A stretch of 33,184 nucleotides of DNA from Myxococcales bacterium (lineage in GTDB: Bacteria > Myxococcota_A > Polyangia > Polyangiales > Houyiibacteriaceae). Below are positions 8,374 through 17,478 of this stretch, piece by piece. The stretch is from contig JAOTVB010000024.1 of assembly GCA_029863605.1 (NCBI GenBank), positions 1 through 33,184 on the forward strand, given 5' to 3'. Position 1 is the first letter of the stretch. Each line of letters starts with the position of its first letter. Under the pieces are notes generated by a model. That model had not been told where the DNA came from. It was given only the letters and a program-made list of their open reading frames with translations, and ran no database searches. Both the position numbers and the translations under genes were made by a program.

Positions 8374-10499
8374 ACGAGAGTGCGCAGCCGGTCGAGCAGC
8401 TTCGAGTTGGTCTCGTAGGTCAGCGCATTGCGCGCCGCGCGCGCCATGGCTTTTGGGTCGCCCACGAGGACCACGAGCTGTTTCGCCCGGGTGAGCGCCG
8501 TGTAGAGAAGCGCACGGTTGAGCAGCACGAAGTGAGCGTTGTGCAGCACGATGACGGCGGCCGGGAACTCGCTCCCTTGGACCTTGTGCACGGTGCAGGC
8601 ATAGGCGAGCGTGATGGCGTCGAGCTCGTCGGCCTTGTACTGCACCTCGCGGCCATCGAACAGGACGTACGTAATGCCCCCTTCGATCCTCCTCACCTCG
8701 CCGAGGTCGCCGTTGTAGACTTCTTTGTCGTAGTCGTTGCGGAGCTGCATGACTTTGTCTCCCGGTCGGAACGCCATCGGGGTCACCGTGTCTCGCGTTT
8801 CGGGGTTGAATGCCTCCTGCAGCACCTCGTTGAGCTTGTACGTGCCAAGCGGGCCTCGGCGCATCGGCGTCACGACCTGGACGTCGGCAAGCGGGTCGAA
8901 CCCATAGGCCACCGACATGCGTTTCAGTGCCTGCACCAAACGATCGGCAATCGTGTCGGGATCGGTGGCGGGAATTAGGAAAAGATCACCATCGCCCCGG
9001 GTGCCCGTCGGCGTCGGCTCGGGCATGCTGCCCTGCAACACCGCGTGCGCGCCGCGAACGATGGCGCTCTGCTGAGCCTGCCGAAAGACTTCGTGCAGTC
9101 GAATCGTCGTGCAAATCTCAGAGGCGATCAGGTCGCGAAGCGGTTGACCCGGACCGATTGGCGGGAGTTGATCGACATCGCCGACGAGCACCAGGGTCGC
9201 CGAGACCGGGATTGCGGCCAGGAGCTGCGAAGCGAGGCGCATGTCGAGCATCGATGCTTCATCCACCAAAATCAGCTCTGCATCGAGCGGCATCCGCTGG
9301 TCACGGTTGAAGCGTCCCGTCGCCGGATTCCATTCGAGCAGGCGATGGATCGTCTTGGCTTCGGTGCCGGCGGCGTCGGAAAGGCGTTTTGCCGCGCGAC
9401 CGGTCGGCGCACACAAGGCTACCCGACGCTCCAACGCCTCGTGTGCCTGCACGATGGCGCGCACCGTGGTCGTCTTTCCCGTGCCTGGGCCGCCCGTCAT
9501 CACGAGAAGGTGGGTTCCGAGCGAAGCCTCGACCGCGCTCCGTTGCGTGTCGGTGAGGTTCTCGTCGTGAGTCTTGAGCGGCTGTTTGATTTTTGGACGT
9601 TTCGCGAGCCCGGCCAAGGCTTCGGCGACCAGGCGCTCGGCGCGATAGAGAAGTGGCGGGTATACAGCGTCATCCTCGACGACGACCAAGTCGCGCGCGC
9701 GAAGCTGCAACAAGGCTTCGTCCAGCGAGTCTTGCGGGACGTCGAGTTGCCCGAGTCCGTCGTGAAGTTGTTGGCGCGTCGCAAACACGTGTCCTTCGTC
9801 CACGGCCTTTCCAACGAGGTGAAGAACGCCGCCTTGGACCCTGCGGATGTCGTCGCCCGCGATCCCGAGCGCTTCGGCGATTCGATCGGCGGTGCGAAAA
9901 CCGATGCCTCGAATCTGCTCGGCTACGATGTACGGGTCGTCGCGGACGATGCGCGGGGCGTCGGCGCCGTACTTCCGGACGATGTCGCGTGCGGTGGCGG
10001 GGCCCATTCCAAGCGCATGGAGAAAGCTCATCGTCTCGGCCTCGACCCGGCGTTGCCGCACCGCTTGCGCGATCGACTGGGCGCGCTGGCTCCCGATCCC
10101 AGGGACTTCGCGGAGCCGCGCGGATTGGGTCGCGATCACGTCGAGGGTGTCCTGGCCAAACCGCTTGACCAGACGGGCCGCCAATGCCGGCCCGATGCCT
10201 GGGATCAGCCCCGACCCGAGGTAACGCACCATGCCCAGCTCGGTGGATGGGATGGTGGGTGTGAATGACGTCACCCGAAATCGAGGCCCGTAGACCGCGT
10301 GTTGGGTCCACCGACCCACCAGGCGTACGTTCTCCCCCGGGGCGATCTGCCCTAAGTCGCCCACCGCGGTCGGCCGGCTGGTGCTCGGATCCCCGTCGCC
10401 CAGGAGCAGTCGAATTACCGTGAAGCGTCCGTCATCACTTCGAAAAAGGACATCTTCGACGACGCCTTCAACGACTTCTTCTCGGCTGTTCGACCCCAC
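8370..10499 (-). CDS. recD2: RecD2-type ATP-dependent DNA helicase
   Basis: This 709-residue superfamily 1B helicase is of the RecD2/YrrC type. An N-terminal OB-like region contains the VEGVVEDVLFRSDDGRFTV block. Helix-hairpin-helix motifs follow (IPGIGPALAARLVKRFG near 100, VPGIGSQRAQSI near 130). The Walker A motif is GGPGTGKTTT near residue 335 and the Walker B region ILVDEASML. C-terminal UvrD-like motifs include YACTVHKVQGSEFPAVIV-type and LLYTALTRAKQLVVLVGD. RecD2 acts outside RecBCD in replication-fork repair and mismatch tolerance. It stands alone, convergent with the serine hydrolase and divergent from the small ORF at 10605. Confidence 0.93.
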   Translation of the reverse strand: MGSNSREEVVEGVVEDVLFRSDDGRFTVIRLLLGDGDPSTSRPTAVGDLGQIAPGENVRLVGRWTQHAVYGPRFRVTSFTPTIPSTELGMVRYLGSGLIPGIGPALAARLVKRFGQDTLDVIATQSARLREVPGIGSQRAQSIAQAVRQRRVEAETMSFLHALGMGPATARDIVRKYGADAPRIVRDDPYIVAEQIRGIGFRTADRIAEALGIAGDDIRRVQGGVLHLVGKAVDEGHVFATRQQLHDGLGQLDVPQDSLDEALLQLRARDLVVVEDDAVYPPLLYRAERLVAEALAGLAKRPKIKQPLKTHDENLTDTQRSAVEASLGTHLLVMTGGPGTGKTTTVRAIVQAHEALERRVALCAPTGRAAKRLSDAAGTEAKTIHRLLEWNPATGRFNRDQRMPLDAELILVDEASMLDMRLASQLLAAIPVSATLVLVGDVDQLPPIGPGQPLRDLIASEICTTIRLHEVFRQAQQSAIVRGAHAVLQGSMPEPTPTGTRGDGDLFLIPATDPDTIADRLVQALKRMSVAYGFDPLADVQVVTPMRRGPLGTYKLNEVLQEAFNPETRDTVTPMAFRPGDKVMQLRNDYDKEVYNGDLGEVRRIEGGITYVLFDGREVQYKADELDAITLAYACTVHKVQGSEFPAAVIVLHNAHFVLLNRALLYTALTRAKQLVVLVGDPKAMARAARNALTYETNSKLLDRLRTLV

Positions 10500-10604
10500 G
10501 ACGCGTGACGAATCTAACAGTCCTTTCGGAGAATTGCCCCCGAGTTGTGCGTCTGTTGGAAACGTCCGTTAGTGTTAAAGGCGGCCGCGCGGGCCAGGAT
10601 CATC

Positions 10605-10808
10605 ATGGCGACTCTACCCAAGATGAGCGCCCCGATTGGACGGGTGCGTATCAAGACAGGCAAAAAGTCAGCGAGTGGAGACCGTTGGCGGTCGGCCGAC
10701 CCTGCCGTCGACAGCGAGGCGACCGACCTCGAGGAAATGCACGGCGACGAGCGACGTCCGCGATTCTACCCGTTTCCACTCCCGTCCGCTGTAGAAGCCG
10801 ACGACTGA
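10605..10808 (+). CDS. Small hypothetical protein (67 aa)
   Basis: A 67-residue frame starts at ATG 10605 (MATLPKMSAPIGRVRIKTGKK) and ends at TGA 10806-10808. It is basic at the front, acidic in the middle (DSEATDLEEMHGDE) and ends with aromatic/proline residues (RRPRFYPFPLP). It has no cysteine, membrane segment or signal peptide. Codon use has the high-GC third positions of its neighbours. It lies 53 bp before the ParA-like fusion gene on the same strand and could be its first cistron. No family recognised. Confidence 0.5.
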   Translation: MATLPKMSAPIGRVRIKTGKKSASGDRWRSADPAVDSEATDLEEMHGDERRPRFYPFPLPSAVEADD

Positions 10809-10861
10809 GGCCCTAGCGGCTTTCATTGCGCGATGATCGGGCGGTTGGTAAGAGCGCTTCG

Positions 10862-12406
10862 ATGCCCCCGACCACGATCGCCATCCTCGGGGCCAAAGGC
10901 GGGGTCGGCACGTCCTCGTTCAGTGCCAACTTGGCGATTTACCTCGCGACCATCGGAAAGCGGGTCCTGGCGGTCGATGCAGACCCTGCGGGTTCGCACC
11001 TTCATGCGGCGCTCGGGGTGGGGCCGCGGGTTGCGCCGTACGTGGCGCCGGCGCCCGCGTTTGGCGACGAGGGAGAGAGCTTGTTCGCCGGGGCGGAGCT
11101 GGATGCGGAAATGGTCAACACGCTACCGCCGCGCGATCCCGTCGAGGGTCCGGTCCCAGGGCTTCATCTCATGGACGGCGGCCTCAGCGAACCGCATCGT
11201 GGCAGCGCTCGACGGAGCTCGCTTCGTGAGCTGAAGAGTCGACTCGCCAAACAGGACGCGGACTTTGCGGTGGTAGACATGGGCTCGACTGCGAGCGACG
11301 CCGCGGTTCGGTTTTGGTGCAACTCGCGGCATCGGCTTGCGGTAACCATTCCCGAACCCAATGCGGTGACGGGCCTCTACAAATTGGTTCGCAAGGCGTT
11401 TGCCCACGTTGCGCTCGACGACATCGAGGACGAAGACGACCGCAGCATGCTTCACGACGCCTTCACCAAGGCCGGTCACACACCGATCCCCGCCGACATC
11501 GCGGCGTTGGTGCAGCGAGACTCCCCCGCGCTTGGTCACGGACTTCGTCACTGGATGAGCGCCCTCAGTTTGCCGTTCATCGTAAACGAGGCGCGCCTTC
11601 GCGCCGACCTCGACCTCGGCGATCACATCAGTGTTGCGGTACGTCGTCGCTTTGGAGTGCATCTAAAGTACCTCGGTTACGTCGAACACGACGATGCGGT
11701 ACGAACGACATCTCTCAAGCGTCGGCCCCTGCTTCTCGAAAGCCCGGGAAGCCGTGCAAGCCGGAACATCGAAAAGATCGCACGTCGGCTCTTTGCTGCG
11801 CAGGACACCCGGCGAGACCGGACACCATGGCGCGACGTGCCCGGCAATTCCCATTATGACGTTCTCGAGGTCGAACGGGGAGCCACCGACGAGGAGATTC
11901 GCCGCGCCCACAAGCGGATGTGTGCGGTGTTCGATTCAGATAACATCGTGACCTTCGGCCTGTTCGACCAGGAGGGGCTCGAGGCGGCGCGGGCACGGAT
12001 CGACGAGGCCTACGATGTCCTTCTCGACCCCGCGCGCCGACGGCCGTACGAGATTTCCGTCTTTCCCGACGCTCCCGAGGCCGAGACCAGGGTCAAAGAC
12101 AAGACCATCCCCCCAGGCGAGCTTCCGCCCGCGCCGACGATCACTCCGGATACCGAGTTCTCGGGTGCCTTGCTTCGTGCCGTGCGGGAGTCGCAAGGGA
12201 CTGGCCTCGAACAGATCAGCGAACATACCAAGGTCGGCACCAACTACCTGCGATGCATCGAGGACGACGAGTTTGACGAGCTCCCGGCTGCGGTGTACGT
12301 GCGCGGCTTCGTCACCGAGTTTGCCAAATGCTTGAAGCTCGATCCCGAGCAGGTGAGCCAGAGTTACTTGCGTCGTTATCGAGAACATCGCGAGGCCAAG
12401 GCGTGA
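10862..12406 (+). CDS. ParA/MinD-like ATPase fused to J-like domain and RodZ-type HTH
   Basis: The 514-residue product has three parts. Residues 1-320 are a ParA/MinD-type ATPase with deviant Walker A GAKGGVGTS (10-18), VLAVDADPAGSHLH (switch/A') and VVDMGSTASDAA (Walker B-like). Residues about 327-400 resemble a DnaJ domain (HYDVLEVERGATDEEIRRAHKRM, then RIDEAYDVLLDPARRRPYE). The HPD tripeptide needed to stimulate Hsp70 is absent (FDSDN at that place). Residues about 434-510 match the N-terminal HTH of RodZ/HTH_25 (GALLRAVRESQGTGLEQIS, YLRCIEDDEFDELPAAVYVRGFV). The parts suggest a positioning or cytoskeleton-linked cytoplasmic ATPase. ATG 10862 is preferred over a TTG 36 nt upstream. Its TGA overlaps the maf GTG. 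Confidence 0.85.
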   Translation: MPPTTIAILGAKGGVGTSSFSANLAIYLATIGKRVLAVDADPAGSHLHAALGVGPRVAPYVAPAPAFGDEGESLFAGAELDAEMVNTLPPRDPVEGPVPGLHLMDGGLSEPHRGSARRSSLRELKSRLAKQDADFAVVDMGSTASDAAVRFWCNSRHRLAVTIPEPNAVTGLYKLVRKAFAHVALDDIEDEDDRSMLHDAFTKAGHTPIPADIAALVQRDSPALGHGLRHWMSALSLPFIVNEARLRADLDLGDHISVAVRRRFGVHLKYLGYVEHDDAVRTTSLKRRPLLLESPGSRASRNIEKIARRLFAAQDTRRDRTPWRDVPGNSHYDVLEVERGATDEEIRRAHKRMCAVFDSDNIVTFGLFDQEGLEAARARIDEAYDVLLDPARRRPYEISVFPDAPEAETRVKDKTIPPGELPPAPTITPDTEFSGALLRAVRESQGTGLEQISEHTKVGTNYLRCIEDDEFDELPAAVYVRGFVTEFAKCLKLDPEQVSQSYLRRYREHREAKA

Positions 12407-12996
12407 GTGCGCATCGGCTCGTCTTGGCATCCGCTTCCCCCCGTCGCGCAGAGATTCTAGAAACGTTGGGGCTCGCGTTCGAGGTGCGCCCGAGTGGGGC
12501 GGACGAGAGCTCCCTGGTCGCCGAGGACGACGCCGCATTCGTGCGCGCGGCCGCTGTCGCAAAGCTTACCGACGTGCTCGATTCGATCGATGATCTAGGG
12601 GCGTTCGTTCTGGCGGCCGACACGGTTGTGTGCGTCGAGGGAAAACGCCTCGGTCAACCGGTCGACGACGACGATGCGCTTCGGATGCTCGGGCTCTTGG
12701 CGGGCCGTGATCACGTCGTTCGGACGGCGATAGCCCTCGGGCAGGTCGGTCGAGGCGTTCTCGAATGTCGTGACGTCGAAACGCGTGTCTGGTTCCGCGA
12801 CGCCGATCGCCAAGAGCTTCGCCGTTACGTCGCAACCGGCGAGAGCCGGGACAAGGCCGGTGCTTACGGAGTCCAAGGGGTGGCGAGCGGCTTTGTTACG
12901 CGCCTCGAGGGATCATACACCAACGTCGTCGGGTTACCGGCCGCCGAGGTGGTCGGCTTGCTCCTCGAGCACGGTGCGTTGGAGGAATGGCCTTGA
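12403..12996 (+). CDS. maf: Maf-family nucleoside triphosphate pyrophosphatase
   Basis: This 197-residue protein begins with the Maf signature LVLASASPRRAEIL. It has AADTVVCVEGKRLGQP (catalytic Asp near residue 71) and DKAGAYGVQG near 150, all diagnostic. Maf proteins hydrolyse dTTP/UTP or modified nucleotides to monophosphates and have been linked to septum control. The start is GTG 12403, whose last bases overlap the TGA of the upstream ATPase fusion (GTGA). This implies translational coupling. It ends inside yggS with a 10-nt overlap. Confidence 0.92.
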   Translation: MSAHRLVLASASPRRAEILETLGLAFEVRPSGADESSLVAEDDAAFVRAAAVAKLTDVLDSIDDLGAFVLAADTVVCVEGKRLGQPVDDDDALRMLGLLAGRDHVVRTAIALGQVGRGVLECRDVETRVWFRDADRQELRRYVATGESRDKAGAYGVQGVASGFVTRLEGSYTNVVGLPAAEVVGLLLEHGALEEWP

Positions 12997-13682
12997 ATCT
13001 CGACCTCGCGGAAAACCTCGATCGCGTTCGGGAGCGGATCGAGCGCGCATGTGATCGTGCGGGCCGCGATCCAAGCTCAGTCGAGCTCGTCGCCGTGTCG
13101 AAGGCACACAGCGAGCAACTCATTCGCGCGGCTTACGATGCGGGCCTTCGTGTGTTTGGGGAGAACTACGCCCAGGAGCTCGCGGAAAAAGCCGACGCTC
13201 TCCGCGACCTCAAGGGGCTCCGCTGGCGCTTCATCGGCCACCTTCAGCGCAACAAGATCAAGCTCGTCGAGCGTGCTCGAGCAACCGTCGATACCGTCGA
13301 TTCGATTCGCCTCGCCGAGGCCCTCTCGGCCCGCGCTGAGGCAGGCGGGTACAGCACCGAAGCCCTAATTCAGGTCAACGTGGGCGAAGAAGCTCAGAAA
13401 TCTGGCTGCACGCCCAAGGAGTTGCCTTCGCTGGTAGAGGGGGTTCAGCAACTACCGGGCCTTGCGCTTCGGGGTTTGATGACGGTCGCGCCGCACTTCG
13501 ACGATCCGAAGGACGCTCGGCCGTGTTTTGCGGCGTTGCGACGCTTGGCCGAGCACCATGGCCTCGAGACTCTGTCGATGGGCATGACTCACGACCTCGA
13601 GCCGGCCGTCGCAGAGGGTGCGACTATGGTCCGGATCGGGACTGCGCTCTTCGGCGAGCGTGAGCCTGACCGACGCGGCTAG
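12987..13682 (+). CDS. yggS: YggS/ProSC-family PLP homeostasis protein
   Basis: This 231-residue PLP-binding barrel protein is conserved from bacteria to humans and controls free pyridoxal phosphate. The PLP lysine is Lys39 in LVAVSK. FGENYAQE, RFIGHLQRNK and VRIGTALFG are family blocks. The phosphate-contact loop normally reads LSMGMSxDLxxA; here it is LSMGMTHDLEPAV, with Ser to Thr and an added His. It overlaps maf by 10 nt at its ATG. Its TAG shares a CTAG with the convergent proC stop. yggS often sits beside proC; here proC is on the opposite strand. Confidence 0.93.
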   Translation: MALNLDLAENLDRVRERIERACDRAGRDPSSVELVAVSKAHSEQLIRAAYDAGLRVFGENYAQELAEKADALRDLKGLRWRFIGHLQRNKIKLVERARATVDTVDSIRLAEALSARAEAGGYSTEALIQVNVGEEAQKSGCTPKELPSLVEGVQQLPGLALRGLMTVAPHFDDPKDARPCFAALRRLAEHHGLETLSMGMTHDLEPAVAEGATMVRIGTALFGEREPDRRG

Positions 13683-14512
13683 TCGTTCGAGTCCTCGGCG
13701 ATTTTGCCTAGCTCGGTCGAGCGCCGTGTCGCGGCGCGAACGGCGCCGAGCACCGCATCGCGAAACCCTTGAGCGTCGAGGGCTTGAAGCCCCGCGACCG
13801 TGGTGCCACCGGGGCTCGTGACCTTTTGTCGAAGCGCTTCGGGCGCCTCGCCACGCTCGCGGAGGAGCCGTGCCGCGCCGAGCACCGTCTGCGAAGCGAG
13901 CTCGAGGGCGGTCGCTTCGGGAAGGCCCTCCCTGGCCCCCGCATCTCGTAGGGCCTCGATCATCGCAAATACATACGCTGGGCCCGAGCCGCTCACCCCG
14001 GTCACGGCGTCGATCTGCGATTCGGGTACCCGCACGACGATGCCGACGCTCTCGAAGAGCCTCTGGGCCAGCGTGAGGTCTTTGTCGGTGGCATGCGTCC
14101 CTGCGGAGATCGCGGTTGCGCCTGCGCCGACCAAGGCGGGCGTATTCGGCATCGCCCGGACGACGTGCGTGCCATCTGGAAGCATGCGTTCGATGATCCG
14201 CGTCGAGATCCCCGCGGCGATGGAAATGATCAGCGTCTCCGGATTCAGGGACGCGGCGAGGCTTGGGAGGACCTGACCAAACACTTGAGGCTTGGTCGCG
14301 AGCACGACGACGTTCGCCTCGTCGACCGCTGCATCGTTACTGTTCGTAACGCGAATCGCGAGGTCCGACACGAGCAGATCCAGGCGGGCCTGGTCGGGGT
14401 CCGCGGCGATGATGTGGGTCGAGGAAATCGTCTTCGTGCCGATCAAGCCTCGGATCAATGCACCCGCCATGTTGCCGGCGCCCACGAACGCAATGGTGAG
14501 GTCCTTTGCCAT
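13679..14512 (-). CDS. proC: Pyrroline-5-carboxylate reductase
   Basis: This 277-residue enzyme catalyses the last step of proline synthesis, NAD(P)H reduction of pyrroline-5-carboxylate. The N-terminal Rossmann motif is IAFVGAGNMAGALIRGL. The family blocks VVLATKPQ, RAMPNTPALVGAGATA, VTGVSGSGPAYVFAMIEAL and TSPGGTTVAGLQAL are all present. ATG 14512 (MAKDLTIAFVG) is chosen; the frame is open 45 nt further, but those residues do not fit the family. It follows pepP by 49 bp on the same strand and ends tail to tail with yggS. Confidence 0.95.
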   Translation of the reverse strand: MAKDLTIAFVGAGNMAGALIRGLIGTKTISSTHIIAADPDQARLDLLVSDLAIRVTNSNDAAVDEANVVVLATKPQVFGQVLPSLAASLNPETLIISIAAGISTRIIERMLPDGTHVVRAMPNTPALVGAGATAISAGTHATDKDLTLAQRLFESVGIVVRVPESQIDAVTGVSGSGPAYVFAMIEALRDAGAREGLPEATALELASQTVLGAARLLRERGEAPEALRQKVTSPGGTTVAGLQALDAQGFRDAVLGAVRAATRRSTELGKIAEDSND

Positions 14513-14561
14513 GCGGACCGACATACCACACCACACCCACTGGGCACGGCGCGCCAATGGA

Positions 14562-15857
14562 TTACGCGCAGGCGGCTTCGACCTCGTCGATCTCTTTGGG
14601 AATGCCTTCGGTCAGCACTTCGAACCCTGATGCGGTGACCGCCACGTCGTCCTCGATGCGAATCCCGATGCCGCGCCAACGCTCCTCGACGTCTTCGTTG
14701 TCCGTAGAGATGTAGATGCCAGGCTCGACCGTGAGCACGAACCCAGGCTCGAGCTTTCGTTGCTCCCCGCCGACGAAGTACCGGCCGACATCATGGACGT
14801 CCATCCCCAGCCAATGCGAGGTGCGGTGCATGTAAAACGGTTCGTACTTCTTTTCCTCGATGAGGGTATCCACATCACCGTCGAGGAGCCCCAGCGCGAT
14901 CAACCCCTCGGTGATCTGTTGGATCGCAGTCATGTGAATGTCCTGAAGAGAGCTGCCGGGCTGCACCTCATGGATCGCGGCCTTTTGCGCGGTGAGCACG
15001 ACCTCGTATAGGGCGCGTTGCTCGCTGGAGAACTTCCCGTTCACGGGAAAGGTCCGCGTGACGTCGCTCGCATAGTAGTCGTACTCGCATCCAGCGTCGA
15101 TCAACAAGAGCTCTCCGTCGTTCATCACTCGATTGCCCGCGCGATAATGCAGGATGGTTGCATTGGGCCCCGAGCCGACGATGCTGTCGTACGCAGGGCG
15201 CTCGCTTCCGTGTTTGCGAAACACGTGCAGGAGCTCCGCGTCGACCTCGTACTCGTGCACACCGGGGGCTGCGATCTGCATGGCGCGGAGGTGCGCCTCT
15301 TTGGTGATCGCCGCCGCGCTGCGCATCGTGTCGAGCTCTTGAGGGCTCTTTCGAAGGCGCATCTCGTGGAGGTGGACCGAGGGATCGACGATCGATTCGG
15401 GCGCCGTCACCCCGCGGCGTCCTCCTCGTCGAAGGACATTCAAGCAATCGAACAGCTTGGCGTCTGCCGCGTCGTTTTGCGCGAGTCGGTAGTGCAGCCG
15501 CTCGACGTTTCCGAGATAGTCCGGAAGCCGTTTTTGGAGCTCGTCGATCGGGAAGGCGACATCGACGCCGAAGTCCCTCACCGCGCCTTCCACGCCCGCG
15601 CGTGGGCCATCCCAGATTTCTCGTTCGCGCTTGCGTGGGCGCACGAATAGCACCTGGCTGTGCTCGTCGTGCTGGTTGGTCAAGAGTAGGGCGCTTTCCG
15701 GCTCGGCGAATCCCGTGAGGTAGAACAGGTCACTATCCTGGCGGTAGCTGTGCTCGACGTCGTGATTTCGGATAGCGGCCGGCGCTGACGGGAAAAACGC
15801 GACGCCATCCCCGATGGCCTCGAGGAGTCGTTTTCGTCGCGCTGCAAACTCCGACAT
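14562..15857 (-). CDS. pepP: Xaa-Pro aminopeptidase (M24B)
   Basis: This 431-residue protein has the N-terminal creatinase-like domain (RNHDVEHSYRQDSDLFYLTGFAEPES) and a C-terminal pita-bread metallopeptidase. The five metal ligands are visible in order: two Asp in LLIDAGCEYDYYASDVTRTF, His in SHWLGMDVHDVG, Glu in VEPGIYI and Glu in GIRIEDD. It removes N-terminal residues ahead of proline and binds two metal ions, usually manganese. Length matches PepP. It starts at ATG 15857, 16 bp after the symporter gene, and precedes proC. A peptide/amino-acid handling operon is a plausible reading. Confidence 0.93.
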   Translation of the reverse strand: MSEFAARRKRLLEAIGDGVAFFPSAPAAIRNHDVEHSYRQDSDLFYLTGFAEPESALLLTNQHDEHSQVLFVRPRKREREIWDGPRAGVEGAVRDFGVDVAFPIDELQKRLPDYLGNVERLHYRLAQNDAADAKLFDCLNVLRRGGRRGVTAPESIVDPSVHLHEMRLRKSPQELDTMRSAAAITKEAHLRAMQIAAPGVHEYEVDAELLHVFRKHGSERPAYDSIVGSGPNATILHYRAGNRVMNDGELLLIDAGCEYDYYASDVTRTFPVNGKFSSEQRALYEVVLTAQKAAIHEVQPGSSLQDIHMTAIQQITEGLIALGLLDGDVDTLIEEKKYEPFYMHRTSHWLGMDVHDVGRYFVGGEQRKLEPGFVLTVEPGIYISTDNEDVEERWRGIGIRIEDDVAVTASGFEVLTEGIPKEIDEVEAACA

Positions 15858-15873
15858 GGTTCGAGCCTAGCAG

Positions 15874-17406
15874 TTAGCGTTCCGGCTGCATCTGGCCCGA
15901 GCGGTATCGGGTCCAATAGCTCTTGAGCTCGCGGCTCACCTTGCCGCTGAGAATGTAGACGCCGAGGATGTTCGGAAACGACATGCCGAGGATCATGAGG
16001 TCCGAGAAGTCGATGACGTTGCCGAGCTTGAGCACGGAGCCGAGCACGACGCACAAGAGGAAGACGAACTTGTAGACGATTGAGGTCTGTGCGCCGAAGA
16101 GGTACGTCCAGCAGCGCTCGCCATAATAGCTCCACGAAATCATCGTGGAGAATGCGAATAGGAACACCGCCAGGCTCAAGACCTTGGGGAACCATGGCAA
16201 GACCGTGCCAAACGCTTTGGAGGTCATCAGCACACCCTCTTCGGTTCCGTTTGCGTAGGCTCCGGTGATCACGACCACCAGCCCGGTCATCGTGCAGACG
16301 ACGATAGTGTCGATGAAGGGCTCGAGAAGAGCGACGATCCCCTCTCGAACGGGCTCGTCGGTGGCGGCCGCCGAGTGCGCGATCGAAGCCGACCCGACGC
16401 CCGCCTCGTTCGAGAATGCCGCGCGGCGAAAGCCGGTGACCAACACACCCAACAGGCCTCCTAAACCGGCCTGGGGCTCGAGAGCCTCTCCGAAGATCTT
16501 CGCAAACGCGGGGCCGACCTGGTCCGCGTTGGTGACGATGATGAACAGCCCTGCCGTCAAATAGATGGCGACCATCGCAGGAACGACCACACCCGCCACG
16601 CGTCCGATCCGTCGGATGCCGCCGATGATCACCAAGCCCACCAGGATCGCGAGGATCATCCCGAAGGCGAGCGACCCCCAACCGCCATCGAAGAAGGGCA
16701 GCACCAGAGCGACCTGCGCATAGCTCTGGTTGGCCTGGAACATGTTGCCGCCGCCGAGGCTTCCGCCGATGCACATCACGGCAAAGAGCACGGCGAGGAA
16801 TCGACCGAGGCGCGGAAGGCCGACCTCGGAAAGACCCCGCTGCAGATAGCGCATCGGGCCCCCGAGGATGTGCCCGTCGTCGCTGGTTTCCCGGTAAAGC
16901 TGACCGAGGGTGCACTCCGCAAACTTCGAGGACATCCCGAGGAAACCCGCCACGATCATCCAAAAGATGGCGCCGGGTCCCCCAACTCCGACCGCCACGG
17001 CCACCCCCGCGATGTTGCCGAGCCCCACGGTCGCGGAGAGCGCCGAGGAGAGCGCCTGGAAATGGGTGACCTCGCCCGGGTCGCCGGCCTTGTCGTAGTG
17101 ACCGGTCGTCACCACCCACGCATGCCGGAATGCACGGAGGTTGATGAAGCCGAATCGCAAGGTGAAAAAGGTCGCTCCCGCAATGAGCCAGAAGACGATG
17201 AACGGTAGCTTCGCTTCGCCCTCTGTGCCGTTGTCCCAGAAGATCAGGTCGAAAAAGAGCACGTCGGCGATCGGGGCGACCACGTTGGCGCCAAAGCTCT
17301 GATTCACCGAACGGAGCACGCTCCCGATACCCGCCGACTGCTCGGCCTCTTGGGCAAGCGCTCCTGCGGGCCAAAGGACGCCCAGCAGAGCGGCCGTCAT
17401 TCTCAT
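15874..17406 (-). CDS. AGCS-family sodium:alanine/glycine symporter
   Basis: This roughly 510-residue multi-pass membrane protein has the AGCS signatures GLGNIAGVAVAVGVGGPGAIFWM (near 130) and FSNEAGVGSASIAHSAA (near 340). FINLRAFRHAWVV and the late SWSYYGERCWTYLFG are also typical. It imports alanine or glycine with sodium. The N-terminus has a signal-peptide-like segment (MTAALLGVLWPAGALAQ) before the first core helices, common in marine and deltaproteobacterial members. ATG 17406 is preferred because the G-rich tract upstream is correctly spaced; 17418 and 17400 are alternatives. It is the first gene of the AGCS-pepP-proC series. Confidence 0.9.
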   Translation of the reverse strand: MRMTAALLGVLWPAGALAQEAEQSAGIGSVLRSVNQSFGANVVAPIADVLFFDLIFWDNGTEGEAKLPFIVFWLIAGATFFTLRFGFINLRAFRHAWVVTTGHYDKAGDPGEVTHFQALSSALSATVGLGNIAGVAVAVGVGGPGAIFWMIVAGFLGMSSKFAECTLGQLYRETSDDGHILGGPMRYLQRGLSEVGLPRLGRFLAVLFAVMCIGGSLGGGNMFQANQSYAQVALVLPFFDGGWGSLAFGMILAILVGLVIIGGIRRIGRVAGVVVPAMVAIYLTAGLFIIVTNADQVGPAFAKIFGEALEPQAGLGGLLGVLVTGFRRAAFSNEAGVGSASIAHSAAATDEPVREGIVALLEPFIDTIVVCTMTGLVVVITGAYANGTEEGVLMTSKAFGTVLPWFPKVLSLAVFLFAFSTMISWSYYGERCWTYLFGAQTSIVYKFVFLLCVVLGSVLKLGNVIDFSDLMILGMSFPNILGVYILSGKVSRELKSYWTRYRSGQMQPER

Positions 17407-17478
17407 GGTCGTGCGCATCCCCCACCGCAAACCATGGCACACCGGTCGAGATCGCTCAATTTTTGCTGGGAAGCCCGC

